Origin: Exobacillus caeni
Lineage (GTDB): Bacteria; Bacillota; Bacilli; Bacillales; Guptibacillaceae
Assembly (NCBI RefSeq): GCF_005747095.1
Contig: NZ_SWLG01000002.1
Coordinates: 62,001-126,000, forward strand
Direction: 5' to 3'
DNA length: 64,000 bases
Shown here: positions 33,668 to 40,911 of the stretch, in pieces
Position numbering within the stretch: the first letter of the stretch is position 1
Layout of the letters: each line of letters begins with the position of its first letter
Made by a program: the position numbers and the translations under genes
The notes under the pieces: generated by a model
What the model saw: only the letters and a program-made list of their open reading frames with translations
Databases searched by the model: none
What the model was told of the DNA's origin: nothing

Positions 33668-35041
33668 CTATGCCTCCAGCTTATTTGGGATTTCTGGCTC
33701 GCTCTTTTTATGGCTAGAAAGTTGCCCGGATGCAGCCATTATTCCGTAGTAAAGACCTCCTGACAGAAGGAAAGTAAGGATTGTAGCTCCGATGCTAAGA
33801 GGTTGTACATACGTAAAATAATAAGCGAAAACTGCACCGAGAATGTAAGTGACATAAGCAGCTATATTGATTCCTTTTTGATAGCGGTAAAGCCCTTTGT
33901 TGTCATAGGCTATATCCTCTGCATCATAGTGGCCTTTTTTCACTAAGAAAAAGTCCGCTAACACAATAGAAAAAACCGGGATAAACAATGTTGCGATCAA
34001 TAAGATAAAGTTGAAGAAGTTAGCCATCAGCGTCTCTTTTAAAAGTGCACCAAGCGTACACATGATACCTAAAATAAGCGCTGGTTTCCAGAAACCTGTT
34101 TTTGGAAGCACGTTCATGATCGACATTGTCGCACTGTATAGCGCCATCACATTCGTTGAAAGTACTGAGAAGAAGACGACAATTGAAGCGACGAGCCCAA
34201 ACCCGTATGCAGAAAGAAGAACGGTAGGATCATAGGTTTGTTCCATGTTCGACAGGATACTGAATCCGCTTACAACTGCTCCCAGACCCATTGCGATGAG
34301 AGAAGCTAGCAGGTATCCGGAATAAGTAGCCCACATGCCGGTTTTTACAGATTTGCAATAGCGATTAAAGTCACAAACGCTGGACATCCATGAGAACGCA
34401 GTTGCGACTACGATATCGAATGCAATGATACCAGAAACTGCAGGATTTTCGCTTACTTCCATTTGAACGAGGGAAGCGACATTATAGGTTGTGAATAGCT
34501 TTGCAAACACTACTGCAGATAAAATCAGCATTGCAACGGAAACCCATTTTTCTATGCTCTCAACGCCTCTGTGGCCGTAAATTGTGATCCCTACAACTAG
34601 AATCTCTGTCAGGACAACAAACAGGTTAATGTTACTGTAACCTGTAGTATATTCGATGGCATAGTTTAAGCTCAATCCTGCCATATAGGCCTGGATCCAG
34701 CTCCATCCAATAAGGACGATGGTGTTAACGATGGCCGGGAGTACTGCGCCCTTTTGTCCGAAAGAAGCTCTCGTCATAACCATCGTCGGCAATCCGGTCC
34801 TTGTTCCGATGCTCCCTGTTAAGGCGAGTGGAATTGCGCCGATCGCAGAACCGATTAAAATCGCCAGCATAGCATTTGTAAAAGAAATATCTGGAACAAA
34901 CATCATCCCTGTCATAACGGATGTGATGACCACGTTGGCAGCCAGCCATAGCGCGAATGTGGAAAAGAAGTTCATACTCCGTTCACTTTTTGATGTCGGA
35001 CTAATACTGTCATGACCAAATCGTTCGGTAAATTGACTCAT
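33668..35041 (-). CDS. NCS1-family cytosine/purine/hydantoin/allantoin permease
   Basis: 457 residues from ATG 35041, with GGGGGAAATAAT upstream; an in-frame start at 35125 has no ribosome site and adds a non-conserved tail. Twelve membrane segments; RTGLPTMVMTRASFGQKG near 70, IGWSWIQAYMAG near 105 and SWMSSVCDFNRYCKS near 220 are typical of nucleobase:cation symporters. The substrate is probably a nitrogen heterocycle or a ureide, which fits a sigma-54-driven nitrogen-scavenging operon. Confidence 0.9.
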   Translation of the reverse strand: MSQFTERFGHDSISPTSKSERSMNFFSTFALWLAANVVITSVMTGMMFVPDISFTNAMLAILIGSAIGAIPLALTGSIGTRTGLPTMVMTRASFGQKGAVLPAIVNTIVLIGWSWIQAYMAGLSLNYAIEYTTGYSNINLFVVLTEILVVGITIYGHRGVESIEKWVSVAMLILSAVVFAKLFTTYNVASLVQMEVSENPAVSGIIAFDIVVATAFSWMSSVCDFNRYCKSVKTGMWATYSGYLLASLIAMGLGAVVSGFSILSNMEQTYDPTVLLSAYGFGLVASIVVFFSVLSTNVMALYSATMSIMNVLPKTGFWKPALILGIMCTLGALLKETLMANFFNFILLIATLFIPVFSIVLADFFLVKKGHYDAEDIAYDNKGLYRYQKGINIAAYVTYILGAVFAYYFTYVQPLSIGATILTFLLSGGLYYGIMAASGQLSSHKKSEPEIPNKLEA

Positions 35042-35103
35042 ATTATTTCCCCCTGGTAATTTAGTTTTAATATTCTGAACATTACGGTTGTGAAAATGAA
35101 GCA

Positions 35104-35131
35104 GGTTCCGTGTTCCCTTATACACGGAACC
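35104..35131 (-). promoter_or_regulatory. Intercistronic hairpin between aldehyde dehydrogenase and permease genes
   Basis: GGTTCCGTGT (35104-35113) and ACACGGAACC (35122-35131), a perfect 10-bp stem with 8-base loop and no T-run. It may stabilise the upstream mRNA or attenuate expression of the permease. Confidence 0.6.
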
Positions 35132-35138
35132 GTTACTT

Positions 35139-36596
35139 TTAAAAGTTATACCAGTCAGCTCTTTGCAAGATTCCGGAAGTATTGATATGTTTTACCTCTC
35201 TAAATCCGGCAAGGCCATGTGGACCAAGCTCCCGACCGATACCGCTCTGTTTATATCCGCCCCATGGTGCATCAACATACGGCGTATGGTAGCTATTGAT
35301 CCATATTGTTCCTGCTTTAAGCTTTGATGCTATTTCTTCGGCTTTTCTTACATCCGCAGAAAGTATTCCGGCAGCGAGACCGTATTTTGTACCGTTAGCG
35401 AGTTTGACCGCTTCCTCATCGCTTTCAAAACTTTGAACGGTAACCACTGGACCGAAGATTTCTTCCTGTACGATTCGCATCGACTGGTTTACGTTAGTGA
35501 AAACAGCAGGAGAAAGGTAGAATCCTGATTCCGCCAGCCGTCTTCCGCCGGTTAATAATGTTGCTCCTTCTTGTTGTCCAACATCGATGTATTGTTCGAT
35601 TTTATCTAAATGATCCTTGCTGATTACAGGACCCATTTCTGTCTCTTCTTGTAAAGGGTCTCCGATTTTTATGATTTCCAGCTTTTTAGTCAAACGTTCA
35701 ATAAAAGAATCATAGATGTTTTGATGGATGAGGATTCTTGAAGAAGCAACACAGACCTCTCCTTGATTGAAGAAAGCGCCAAAGATTCCCCACTCAACAG
35801 CAGCATCTAAATCAGCATCTTCCCGAATGATGAGTGGTGACTTGCCACCAAGCTCTAAGGACACGCGCTTAAAAGTTCCTGCGCATAACTGGTTTATCGC
35901 CTGTCCCGTTTTTGATCCGCCTGTAAAAGATATCTTATCTGTTTCGGGATGTTTCACCAGTGTTTCCCCCACCGGAAGGCCTTCTCCTAAAACAAGATTA
36001 AAGACTCCCGGTGGAAAGCCGGATTGTTCAATGAGCTTTGTAAATTTGATTGCTGATAAAGCTGTTAGCTCAGACGGTTTAAAGACTACTGTGTTACCGG
36101 CAGCCAGTGCGGGAGCGATTTTCCACATACCAAGTAGAAGCGGGAAGTTCCATGGCACGATTAACGCACAAACTCCGATTGGCTCTTCGATTACTTTGCT
36201 TATCGTATCGTCTGGATTTTTCTTTTCTGAACCGGTTTCTTCTCTAACCAGGTCTGCGTAATAGCGAAGGCAAGCTGCAGAATCACTAATGTCGAGCCTT
36301 GATTCCCTTATCGGCTTTCCGGTATTCGTTGTCTCTGCAACGGCAAATTCCTCGCTGTTTTCTTCTAATAGATCGGCAAGTCTGTGGATTAACGATATTC
36401 GTTTCTCCTTGTTGATTGCCCAATCTGTTTCATCAAACGCTCTCCGTGCAGCAAGAACAGCCTGTGAAGCCTGTTCTTCTGTTGCTTCTTTTATTTCTAA
36501 AATTCTTTCTTCGTTGTAAGGATTAATCAACGTTCTGCTTTTTCCATCTCCTGATTGCCAGTTTCCTTCTATAAACAAATACTTGGTGTCGTTCAT
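35139..36596 (-). CDS. NAD(P)-dependent aldehyde dehydrogenase (betaine/aminoaldehyde type)
   Basis: 485 residues, ending 97 bases before the permease start. VPWNFPLLLGMWKIAPALAAGNT (in parts) near 150, FTGGSKTGQAI near 225, catalytic glutamate in LELGGKSPLII near 250 and cysteine in NQGEVCVASSR near 287. The last residues RADWYNF and the region NSYHTPYVDAPWGGYKQSGIGRE in parts resemble betaine and 4-aminobutyraldehyde dehydrogenases. Next to a ureohydrolase it most likely oxidises 4-guanidinobutyraldehyde or 4-aminobutyraldehyde; this is inference. Confidence 0.88.
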   Translation of the reverse strand: MNDTKYLFIEGNWQSGDGKSRTLINPYNEERILEIKEATEEQASQAVLAARRAFDETDWAINKEKRISLIHRLADLLEENSEEFAVAETTNTGKPIRESRLDISDSAACLRYYADLVREETGSEKKNPDDTISKVIEEPIGVCALIVPWNFPLLLGMWKIAPALAAGNTVVFKPSELTALSAIKFTKLIEQSGFPPGVFNLVLGEGLPVGETLVKHPETDKISFTGGSKTGQAINQLCAGTFKRVSLELGGKSPLIIREDADLDAAVEWGIFGAFFNQGEVCVASSRILIHQNIYDSFIERLTKKLEIIKIGDPLQEETEMGPVISKDHLDKIEQYIDVGQQEGATLLTGGRRLAESGFYLSPAVFTNVNQSMRIVQEEIFGPVVTVQSFESDEEAVKLANGTKYGLAAGILSADVRKAEEIASKLKAGTIWINSYHTPYVDAPWGGYKQSGIGRELGPHGLAGFREVKHINTSGILQRADWYNF

Positions 36597-36600
36597 GTAG

Positions 36601-37587
36601 TCACTCCTTCGATGCTTTTACAGGTGTATCTCCAATCTGATTAAGAAGCTGATTCCTCTTTTTTAATGCTGTAAGTGTAATCATTTCATACATGACAGAA
36701 GATGCGAGGGCAGCAGTTATTTCATTAGCGTCATAGGTTGGTAAAACTTCAACGAGGTCAAATCCAACCACATTCAATCCATCTAAGCCTCTAACATATT
36801 CCAATGCTTCATAGCTCGTTGGGCCGCCAACTTCCGGTGTACCAGTTCCAGGTGCAAATGCCGGGTCTACAAAGTCAATATCATAGGAAACGAATACGGG
36901 CTTATCACCTGCACGATTATGGATACGCTTCATGACTTCTTCAAAACCCATCTTACGGACATCTTTCATTGGAATAACTTCAAATCCAAGCTCTCTTGCA
37001 TCCTCGATATCATCAGGGCCATAAAGAGGACCCCTCATTCCAACCTGGATAGAATGATCCATATCGAGCAGGCCTTCTTCAGCTGCTCTTCTAAAAGGAG
37101 TGCCGTGCATGTACTTTTCGCCATAATAGTTATCCCAGGTGTCTCCGTGGGAGTCGAAGTGCACAAGCGCGACAGGACCATACTTTTTATGGAATGCTCT
37201 TAAGTTCCCAAGTGTGATGGAGTGGTCCCCTCCCATAATGATTGGTGTAACATTCTCTTCAAGAAGAGGAGTTAACTCTTCGACCATATTGTCGTAAGTT
37301 CGATGGATGTTACCCGGGATCACATCGATATCTCCGTAATCAACGCCGGAACAATAGTCAAAAATATCGATGTCCATGTCAGGGTTATACGGCCGAAGTA
37401 AAGTAGAAAAATTTCTAATGTGGTTTGGGCCTAACCGCTGGCCGGTTCTGTTGGATGCTGCTGTGTCAAAAGGAACGCCAAGAACTGCAAAATCTACGTT
37501 CTTTGTTGTCTTGATTTGCTCAAGTCTCATAAATGTACGGACGCCGCAAAAACGTGGCGACTTGGAAGAATCTTTTGGTTGATACAT
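36601..37587 (-). CDS. Ureohydrolase (agmatinase/guanidinobutyrase-like)
   Basis: 328 residues from ATG 37587, with AGGAGGTTCATC upstream. The binuclear manganese site is complete: MGGDHSITL, HFDSHGDTWDNYYGEKYMHG in parts, and SYDIDFVDPAFAPGTGTPE. The enzyme removes urea from agmatine, 4-guanidinobutyrate or a similar compound. With the aldehyde dehydrogenase downstream and gabT-gabD nearby, a route guanidino compound to GABA to succinate is plausible. First gene after a strong sigma-54 promoter. Confidence 0.9.
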   Translation of the reverse strand: MYQPKDSSKSPRFCGVRTFMRLEQIKTTKNVDFAVLGVPFDTAASNRTGQRLGPNHIRNFSTLLRPYNPDMDIDIFDYCSGVDYGDIDVIPGNIHRTYDNMVEELTPLLEENVTPIIMGGDHSITLGNLRAFHKKYGPVALVHFDSHGDTWDNYYGEKYMHGTPFRRAAEEGLLDMDHSIQVGMRGPLYGPDDIEDARELGFEVIPMKDVRKMGFEEVMKRIHNRAGDKPVFVSYDIDFVDPAFAPGTGTPEVGGPTSYEALEYVRGLDGLNVVGFDLVEVLPTYDANEITAALASSVMYEMITLTALKKRNQLLNQIGDTPVKASKE

Positions 37588-37623
37588 GATGAACCTCCTA
37601 GTTAAAGTGTTTATTCTAATAAG

Positions 37624-37641
37624 ATGCAAGTTCCATGCCAA
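37624..37641 (-). promoter_or_regulatory. Sigma-54 (-24/-12) promoter of the ureohydrolase operon
   Basis: On the minus strand TTGGCATGGAACTTGCAT, a near-perfect match to TTGGCAC-N5-TTGCAT, 37 bases upstream of the ureohydrolase ATG. The activator is encoded just upstream in the same direction. Confidence 0.85.
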
Positions 37642-37700
37642 CTTTATTGGAGAGAAATGTCCAACATGTGTCAGTGATTTGATTCGTTTTTGAATTAATT

Positions 37701-37717
37701 TGAATGAGTTCGATTCA
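37701..37717 (-). promoter_or_regulatory. Possible enhancer site for the sigma-54 activator
   Basis: TGAAT-N7-ATTCA at 37701-37717 lies inside an outer pair GAATTAA (37692) and TTAATTC (37728), 60-90 bases upstream of the -24 element, where an activator would bind. Weak evidence. Confidence 0.3.
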
Positions 37718-37727
37718 TTTATGGGTT

Positions 37728-39140
37728 TTAATTCATTTTTGCATTAATATTGTATTTTTTTAGCTTGCGAACGACGGTTGACTGGCTAAGTCCAAGGTTT
37801 TCAGCAATTTCATAGGTGGTCTTATATTGCTTGTATGCACGCTTAAGCCATCGGATTTCTACTTCTTCAAGTGCGTCCTGCAGTGTCTTATGGTTTTCTT
37901 CAATCCGGTCGATCGCCCAATTGTTTTCAGAGGCCGGCTTGTCGTTTTGCAGAAAAAAAGGAAGTGTGTCAGGGTATATTGTTCTTGATTCAGCGGTGAT
38001 AACAAGTCTTTCTACCATATTTTGAAGCTCCCGTACGTTTCCCGGCCAGGAATAGGAAGTGAGTTCTTCAATCGTCGAAGCGTGAAAAAATTTGTTCGTA
38101 CCATACTTTTTATTTAACTTTTGAAGAAAATAATGGGCCAGCATCAAAATATCCTCATTTCTTTCGCGAAGGGGAGGGATTGTTATCGGTATCACGTTTA
38201 GCCTGTAATAGAGGTCCTCCCGAAAGATACCTTCCTTAACCATTTCTTTTAAGTCTTTATTAGTAGAGGCGATCAACCGAAAATCGATATTTTTAGCCTT
38301 CATACCGCCGACCCTGGTGATTGTCTTTTCCTGGATGACTTTTAAGAGTTTGGCCTGGACAGCCATTGGAAGCTCCCCGATTTCATCTAAGAAGAGAGTG
38401 CCCTTATCAGCCAGCTCAATTAAACCAGCTTTCCCTTTTTTGTTCGCGCCGGTAAAAGACCCAGCCTCATAACCAAACATTTCTGATTCAAATAAAGATT
38501 CAGGAATGGCACCACAGTTCACCTCGATAAAACTTTCTTCTTTACGTTCGCTTCCATGGTGAAGGGCACGGGCAAAAACATTTTTTCCTACCCCTGATTC
38601 TCCAAGGAACACTACAGTGGCATCCGATTTCGCAACACGCTGGACAAGCTGCCAGATCTGCTGAGTCGCTTTACTTTTCATGACGACATCCTCAAGCTCG
38701 TAATCTTTTTCCCTGAGTTCCTGGATTTCCGTTTGATACCGTTGCATCTTTGCTCTTAATTCCTCATAATCTTCTTTTAAACTTTGAATCTCTGTTAAGT
38801 CATAGGAAAAGCTGATAACACGGAGTATGCTGCCGTCATCATCAAAGACCGGGAGTCCTGTCGCCATAACATACCGATCTGTTTGAGTTTGTTGAAGAAC
38901 CTGCATTTCTTTTCTTTCTTTTAAAACCATTTTAGTTATTGATGGCGAAAAAATAGATTCTAATTCAAGGTCATTTACATTCTTTCCTATTAAATAAGAA
39001 GGGTCTTTTCCGTATACAGATTTACAGTTTGGGCTGGCTCGTAAAACCGTTCCTTTGCCGTCTGTAATCACTATATTATCTTTTGAAGCCTTTAAAATCG
39101 CTTTTAACTCGATTCCTAACAAATCACGTTCGGTGCTCAT
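37728..39140 (-). CDS. PAS-domain sigma-54-dependent activator
   Basis: 470 residues: PAS domain at about 10-120 (KDNIVITDGKGTVLRASPNC), a coiled linker (SLKEDYEELRAKMQRYQTEI), AAA+ domain at 150-385 and a C-terminal helix-turn-helix (YEIAENLGLSQSTVVRKLKKY). Walker A is GESGVGKN, Walker B GTLFLDEIGE. The sigma-54 contact loop reads GSFTGA rather than GAFTGA. RLIASTNKDLK and FREDLYYRLNVIPI follow. It most likely senses a metabolite through PAS and turns on the operon starting at 37587, whose promoter is 87 bases past its stop. Confidence 0.93.
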   Translation of the reverse strand: MSTERDLLGIELKAILKASKDNIVITDGKGTVLRASPNCKSVYGKDPSYLIGKNVNDLELESIFSPSITKMVLKERKEMQVLQQTQTDRYVMATGLPVFDDDGSILRVISFSYDLTEIQSLKEDYEELRAKMQRYQTEIQELREKDYELEDVVMKSKATQQIWQLVQRVAKSDATVVFLGESGVGKNVFARALHHGSERKEESFIEVNCGAIPESLFESEMFGYEAGSFTGANKKGKAGLIELADKGTLFLDEIGELPMAVQAKLLKVIQEKTITRVGGMKAKNIDFRLIASTNKDLKEMVKEGIFREDLYYRLNVIPITIPPLRERNEDILMLAHYFLQKLNKKYGTNKFFHASTIEELTSYSWPGNVRELQNMVERLVITAESRTIYPDTLPFFLQNDKPASENNWAIDRIEENHKTLQDALEEVEIRWLKRAYKQYKTTYEIAENLGLSQSTVVRKLKKYNINAKMN

Positions 39141-39185
39141 TGAAAAACCTCCACCTTATTGTCAAATTATTATAATTTTACCATA

Positions 39186-39212
39186 GGGACATAGGGACAG
39201 GTTCCTTGTCCC
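39186..39212 (+). repeat. Family A palindromic repeat, copy A9 (forward)
   Basis: GGGACATA plus perfect core GGGACAGGTTCCTTGTCCC, upstream of the activator gene and before palindrome C4. Confidence 0.9.
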
Positions 39213-39267
39213 AAAATTTGATGTGAGAGAGGACAGTTTGTTTAAAATAGCTTGTAATTCTTTCAAC

Positions 39268-39297
39268 AGGTCTTAATCAAACGTTTGATTAAGGTCT
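39268..39297. repeat. Family C palindrome, copy C4
   Basis: AGGTCTTAATCAAA-CG-TTTGATTAAGGTCT; perfect core TTAATCAAACGTTTGATTAA, outer arms imperfect (12 of 14). It is 120 bases before the small membrane protein gene, so it is not an obvious terminator for any neighbour. Confidence 0.8.
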
Positions 39298-39417
39298 AAG
39301 AGGGGCGCGAGGAGCCAGGTCCCCTGTTCTTTCCTGGACGGTTGTATATTGTGTATGAAAAAATAGGTTTTAGAACTATTAAAGGGACATAAGAGAATAA
39401 GTGAATGGAGGATTATT

Positions 39418-39819
39418 ATGCTGGCAGCGACACATATTCTTGGAGGTGCAGCGGTTTATAAACTTACGGGAAGCAAAGGCTGGATCGGCCTTCCTCTCGC
39501 ATTTGCCTCCCACTTAGTTCTTGACCGGATTCCTCACTATGATCTAAACATAACATGGAACTTATTTTTAGGTCTGCCCATCATTCTCTTCGTTCTATTC
39601 CTGGCGTGGAAGCAGAATGATGCTCTACTTCCTGTGGCAGGGTTCCTTGGTGCTTTACCAGATATTCTGATGATCCTCCAGGTCGGTGGTTTCTTCCATC
39701 GTATCCATATGAGCTTCCATTTCGAAGTCTATTACCCTCTTCCAGTTTATTTGTTTTTTATAGAAGGGGGAATTGCTGTTTCATTGCTTTATTATATAAG
39801 CAGGGAGAGGGGGAAATAG
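39418..39819 (+). CDS. Small YdjM-like membrane protein
   Basis: 133 residues, ATG 39418 behind GGAGGATT. About four membrane segments. The N-terminal THILGGAAVYKLTG and the LVLDRIPHYDL segment with Asp and His resemble the YdjM/YfhP group of membrane-bound putative metal-dependent hydrolases; a second histidine cluster, FFHRIHMSFHFE, is near residue 95. Function is unknown. It lies between two forward A repeats, and a rearranged decayed copy of gene plus upstream repeats is at 13853-14190. Confidence 0.6.
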   Translation: MLAATHILGGAAVYKLTGSKGWIGLPLAFASHLVLDRIPHYDLNITWNLFLGLPIILFVLFLAWKQNDALLPVAGFLGALPDILMILQVGGFFHRIHMSFHFEVYYPLPVYLFFIEGGIAVSLLYYISRERGK

Positions 39820-39823
39820 TGTG

Positions 39824-39850
39824 GGGACACAGGGACAGGTTCCTTGTCCC
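39824..39850 (+). repeat. Family A palindromic repeat, copy A10 (forward)
   Basis: GGGACACA plus perfect core GGGACAGGTTCCTTGTCCC, five bases past the small membrane gene. With A11 (reverse) it brackets the kynB-like remnant. Confidence 0.9.
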
Positions 39851-40077
39851 AGCGAATCACCAAACACTCTTGATGACAAGCCGGGTTCTTAGGTGATTTA
39901 TGAGTGGGCATAAACGAGTACAGAACTAACTAAAAACATTTGAATTAAAACGCTAAATAACTCCTGGGTATGATGTTCGGTGTAGGCCTTCGGAATAAAC
40001 AAGGATTGCAGCTGTGATTGGAATGGATAGATCGATTATTTTTTTTGAAAAATTGTTACCTCCTTATCAAAGAATGA
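39851..40077 (-). pseudogene. Remnant of a duplicated kynB-like cassette
   Basis: From about 39975 to 40104 the sequence matches 32735-32861: ATGTTCGG, GGAATAAACA, GATTGGAATGGATAGATCGAT, the TCCTCCTTATCAAAG ribosome-site region, and then the reverse A repeat. It corresponds to the first 25 or so codons of the kynB-like gene with the TTG start destroyed and frame lost. Sequence after A10 (CAGCGAATCACCA) weakly resembles that after A7 (CAGCAAATCTCCA), and AACGCTAAATAACTCCTG resembles AACGCAAAATAATCCTG at 32130. The stretch therefore looks like the A7-A8 cassette with most of its interior deleted. Confidence 0.75.
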
Positions 40078-40104
40078 GGGACAAGGAACCTGTCCCTCTG
40101 TCCC
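40078..40104 (-). repeat. Family A palindromic repeat, copy A11 (reverse)
   Basis: GGGACAAGGAACCTGTCCC then TCTGTCCC, followed by a run of T; upstream of the TetR gene. Confidence 0.9.
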
Positions 40105-40148
40105 TTTTTTTTTATGCTGTTTGATGGTAAAATAACAACTAAATGATT

Positions 40149-40172
40149 TTAATTAATCATTTGATTAATTAA
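40149..40172 (+). promoter_or_regulatory. Palindromic operator before the TetR regulator
   Basis: AATTAATCATTTGATTAATT with further TT/AA pairing gives 11-base arms around TT. It is 40 bases upstream of the TetR gene, where BM3R1/FatR-type repressors bind a 20-bp palindrome. Its half-site TTAATCA/TGATTAA is the same as in the family C cores. Confidence 0.6.
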
Positions 40173-40210
40173 TTGGGTATTTCGACTTATGACTGAAGGG
40201 AGGGATTATA

Positions 40211-40870
40211 TTGAGTGATGGCAGGTTGAAAAATAACCGTGGAAGGCCTCTAAAGGAGAAAGAGATAGCCAGGTCTGCTCTTATTCAGTCAGCAACCAGG
40301 CTTTTTTCAACAAAAGGATTCAAGGAGACAAGTCTCAGGGAGATTGCCTCGGATGCAAACGTGAACATGGCTCTCATCAAGTATCATTTTGGGTCGAAAG
40401 CAGCATTGTGGGAAGAAGTGATATCCAACCTTTCATGGACCGTGCTGCAAATAAATGATTTTGAGCTGGATAATGTGGAAGATGCTTTTGAAATGAAGAG
40501 ACTGCTGGAGAATTTATTCGATCGGTTGGTCGACATGAGTTTTGAACATCGGGAATTCAGTTTGTTCATTATTAATGAAACGGTTCAGCAAGGAGAACGA
40601 TTTGACCACTTGTTCACTGAGTTGATTCAGCCGTTCCATGATCAAACCTATCCTTTTATTATTAAAGGAATTGAAATGGGCGTGCTGGCCGATCAGCATC
40701 CAGAGGAATTGATTGTTATGTTAATGTCGTCTGTCGCTTATCAACAAGCAACCCCTCATGTGATAGGAAAGTTCACTTCAGTCATTAAAGACGAGGCCCG
40801 ATGGAAGGAAATCACAAAAGAGAGTTTAAAAGTGAATTTTATAAAAGATCCTGATGGTCTCGATTCGTAA
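40211..40870 (+). CDS. TetR-family regulator, FatR/BM3R1-like
   Basis: 219 residues from TTG 40211, with GAAGGGAGGG upstream. Residues 15-65 are the TetR helix-turn-helix ([24 protein letters not shown] in parts, [20 protein letters not shown]). The rest is an all-helical ligand domain. Its place directly upstream of a CYP102A gene matches fatR-cypB in B. subtilis and bm3R1-P450 BM3 in B. megaterium, where the repressor is released by fatty acids. Probably represses itself and the P450 through the palindrome at 40149-40172. Confidence 0.88.
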   Translation: MSDGRLKNNRGRPLKEKEIARSALIQSATRLFSTKGFKETSLREIASDANVNMALIKYHFGSKAALWEEVISNLSWTVLQINDFELDNVEDAFEMKRLLENLFDRLVDMSFEHREFSLFIINETVQQGERFDHLFTELIQPFHDQTYPFIIKGIEMGVLADQHPEELIVMLMSSVAYQQATPHVIGKFTSVIKDEARWKEITKESLKVNFIKDPDGLDS

Positions 40871-40911
40871 AGGTCTATTCAAATTTTTTATCTTGTGAAA
40901 GGGTGTTCTTC

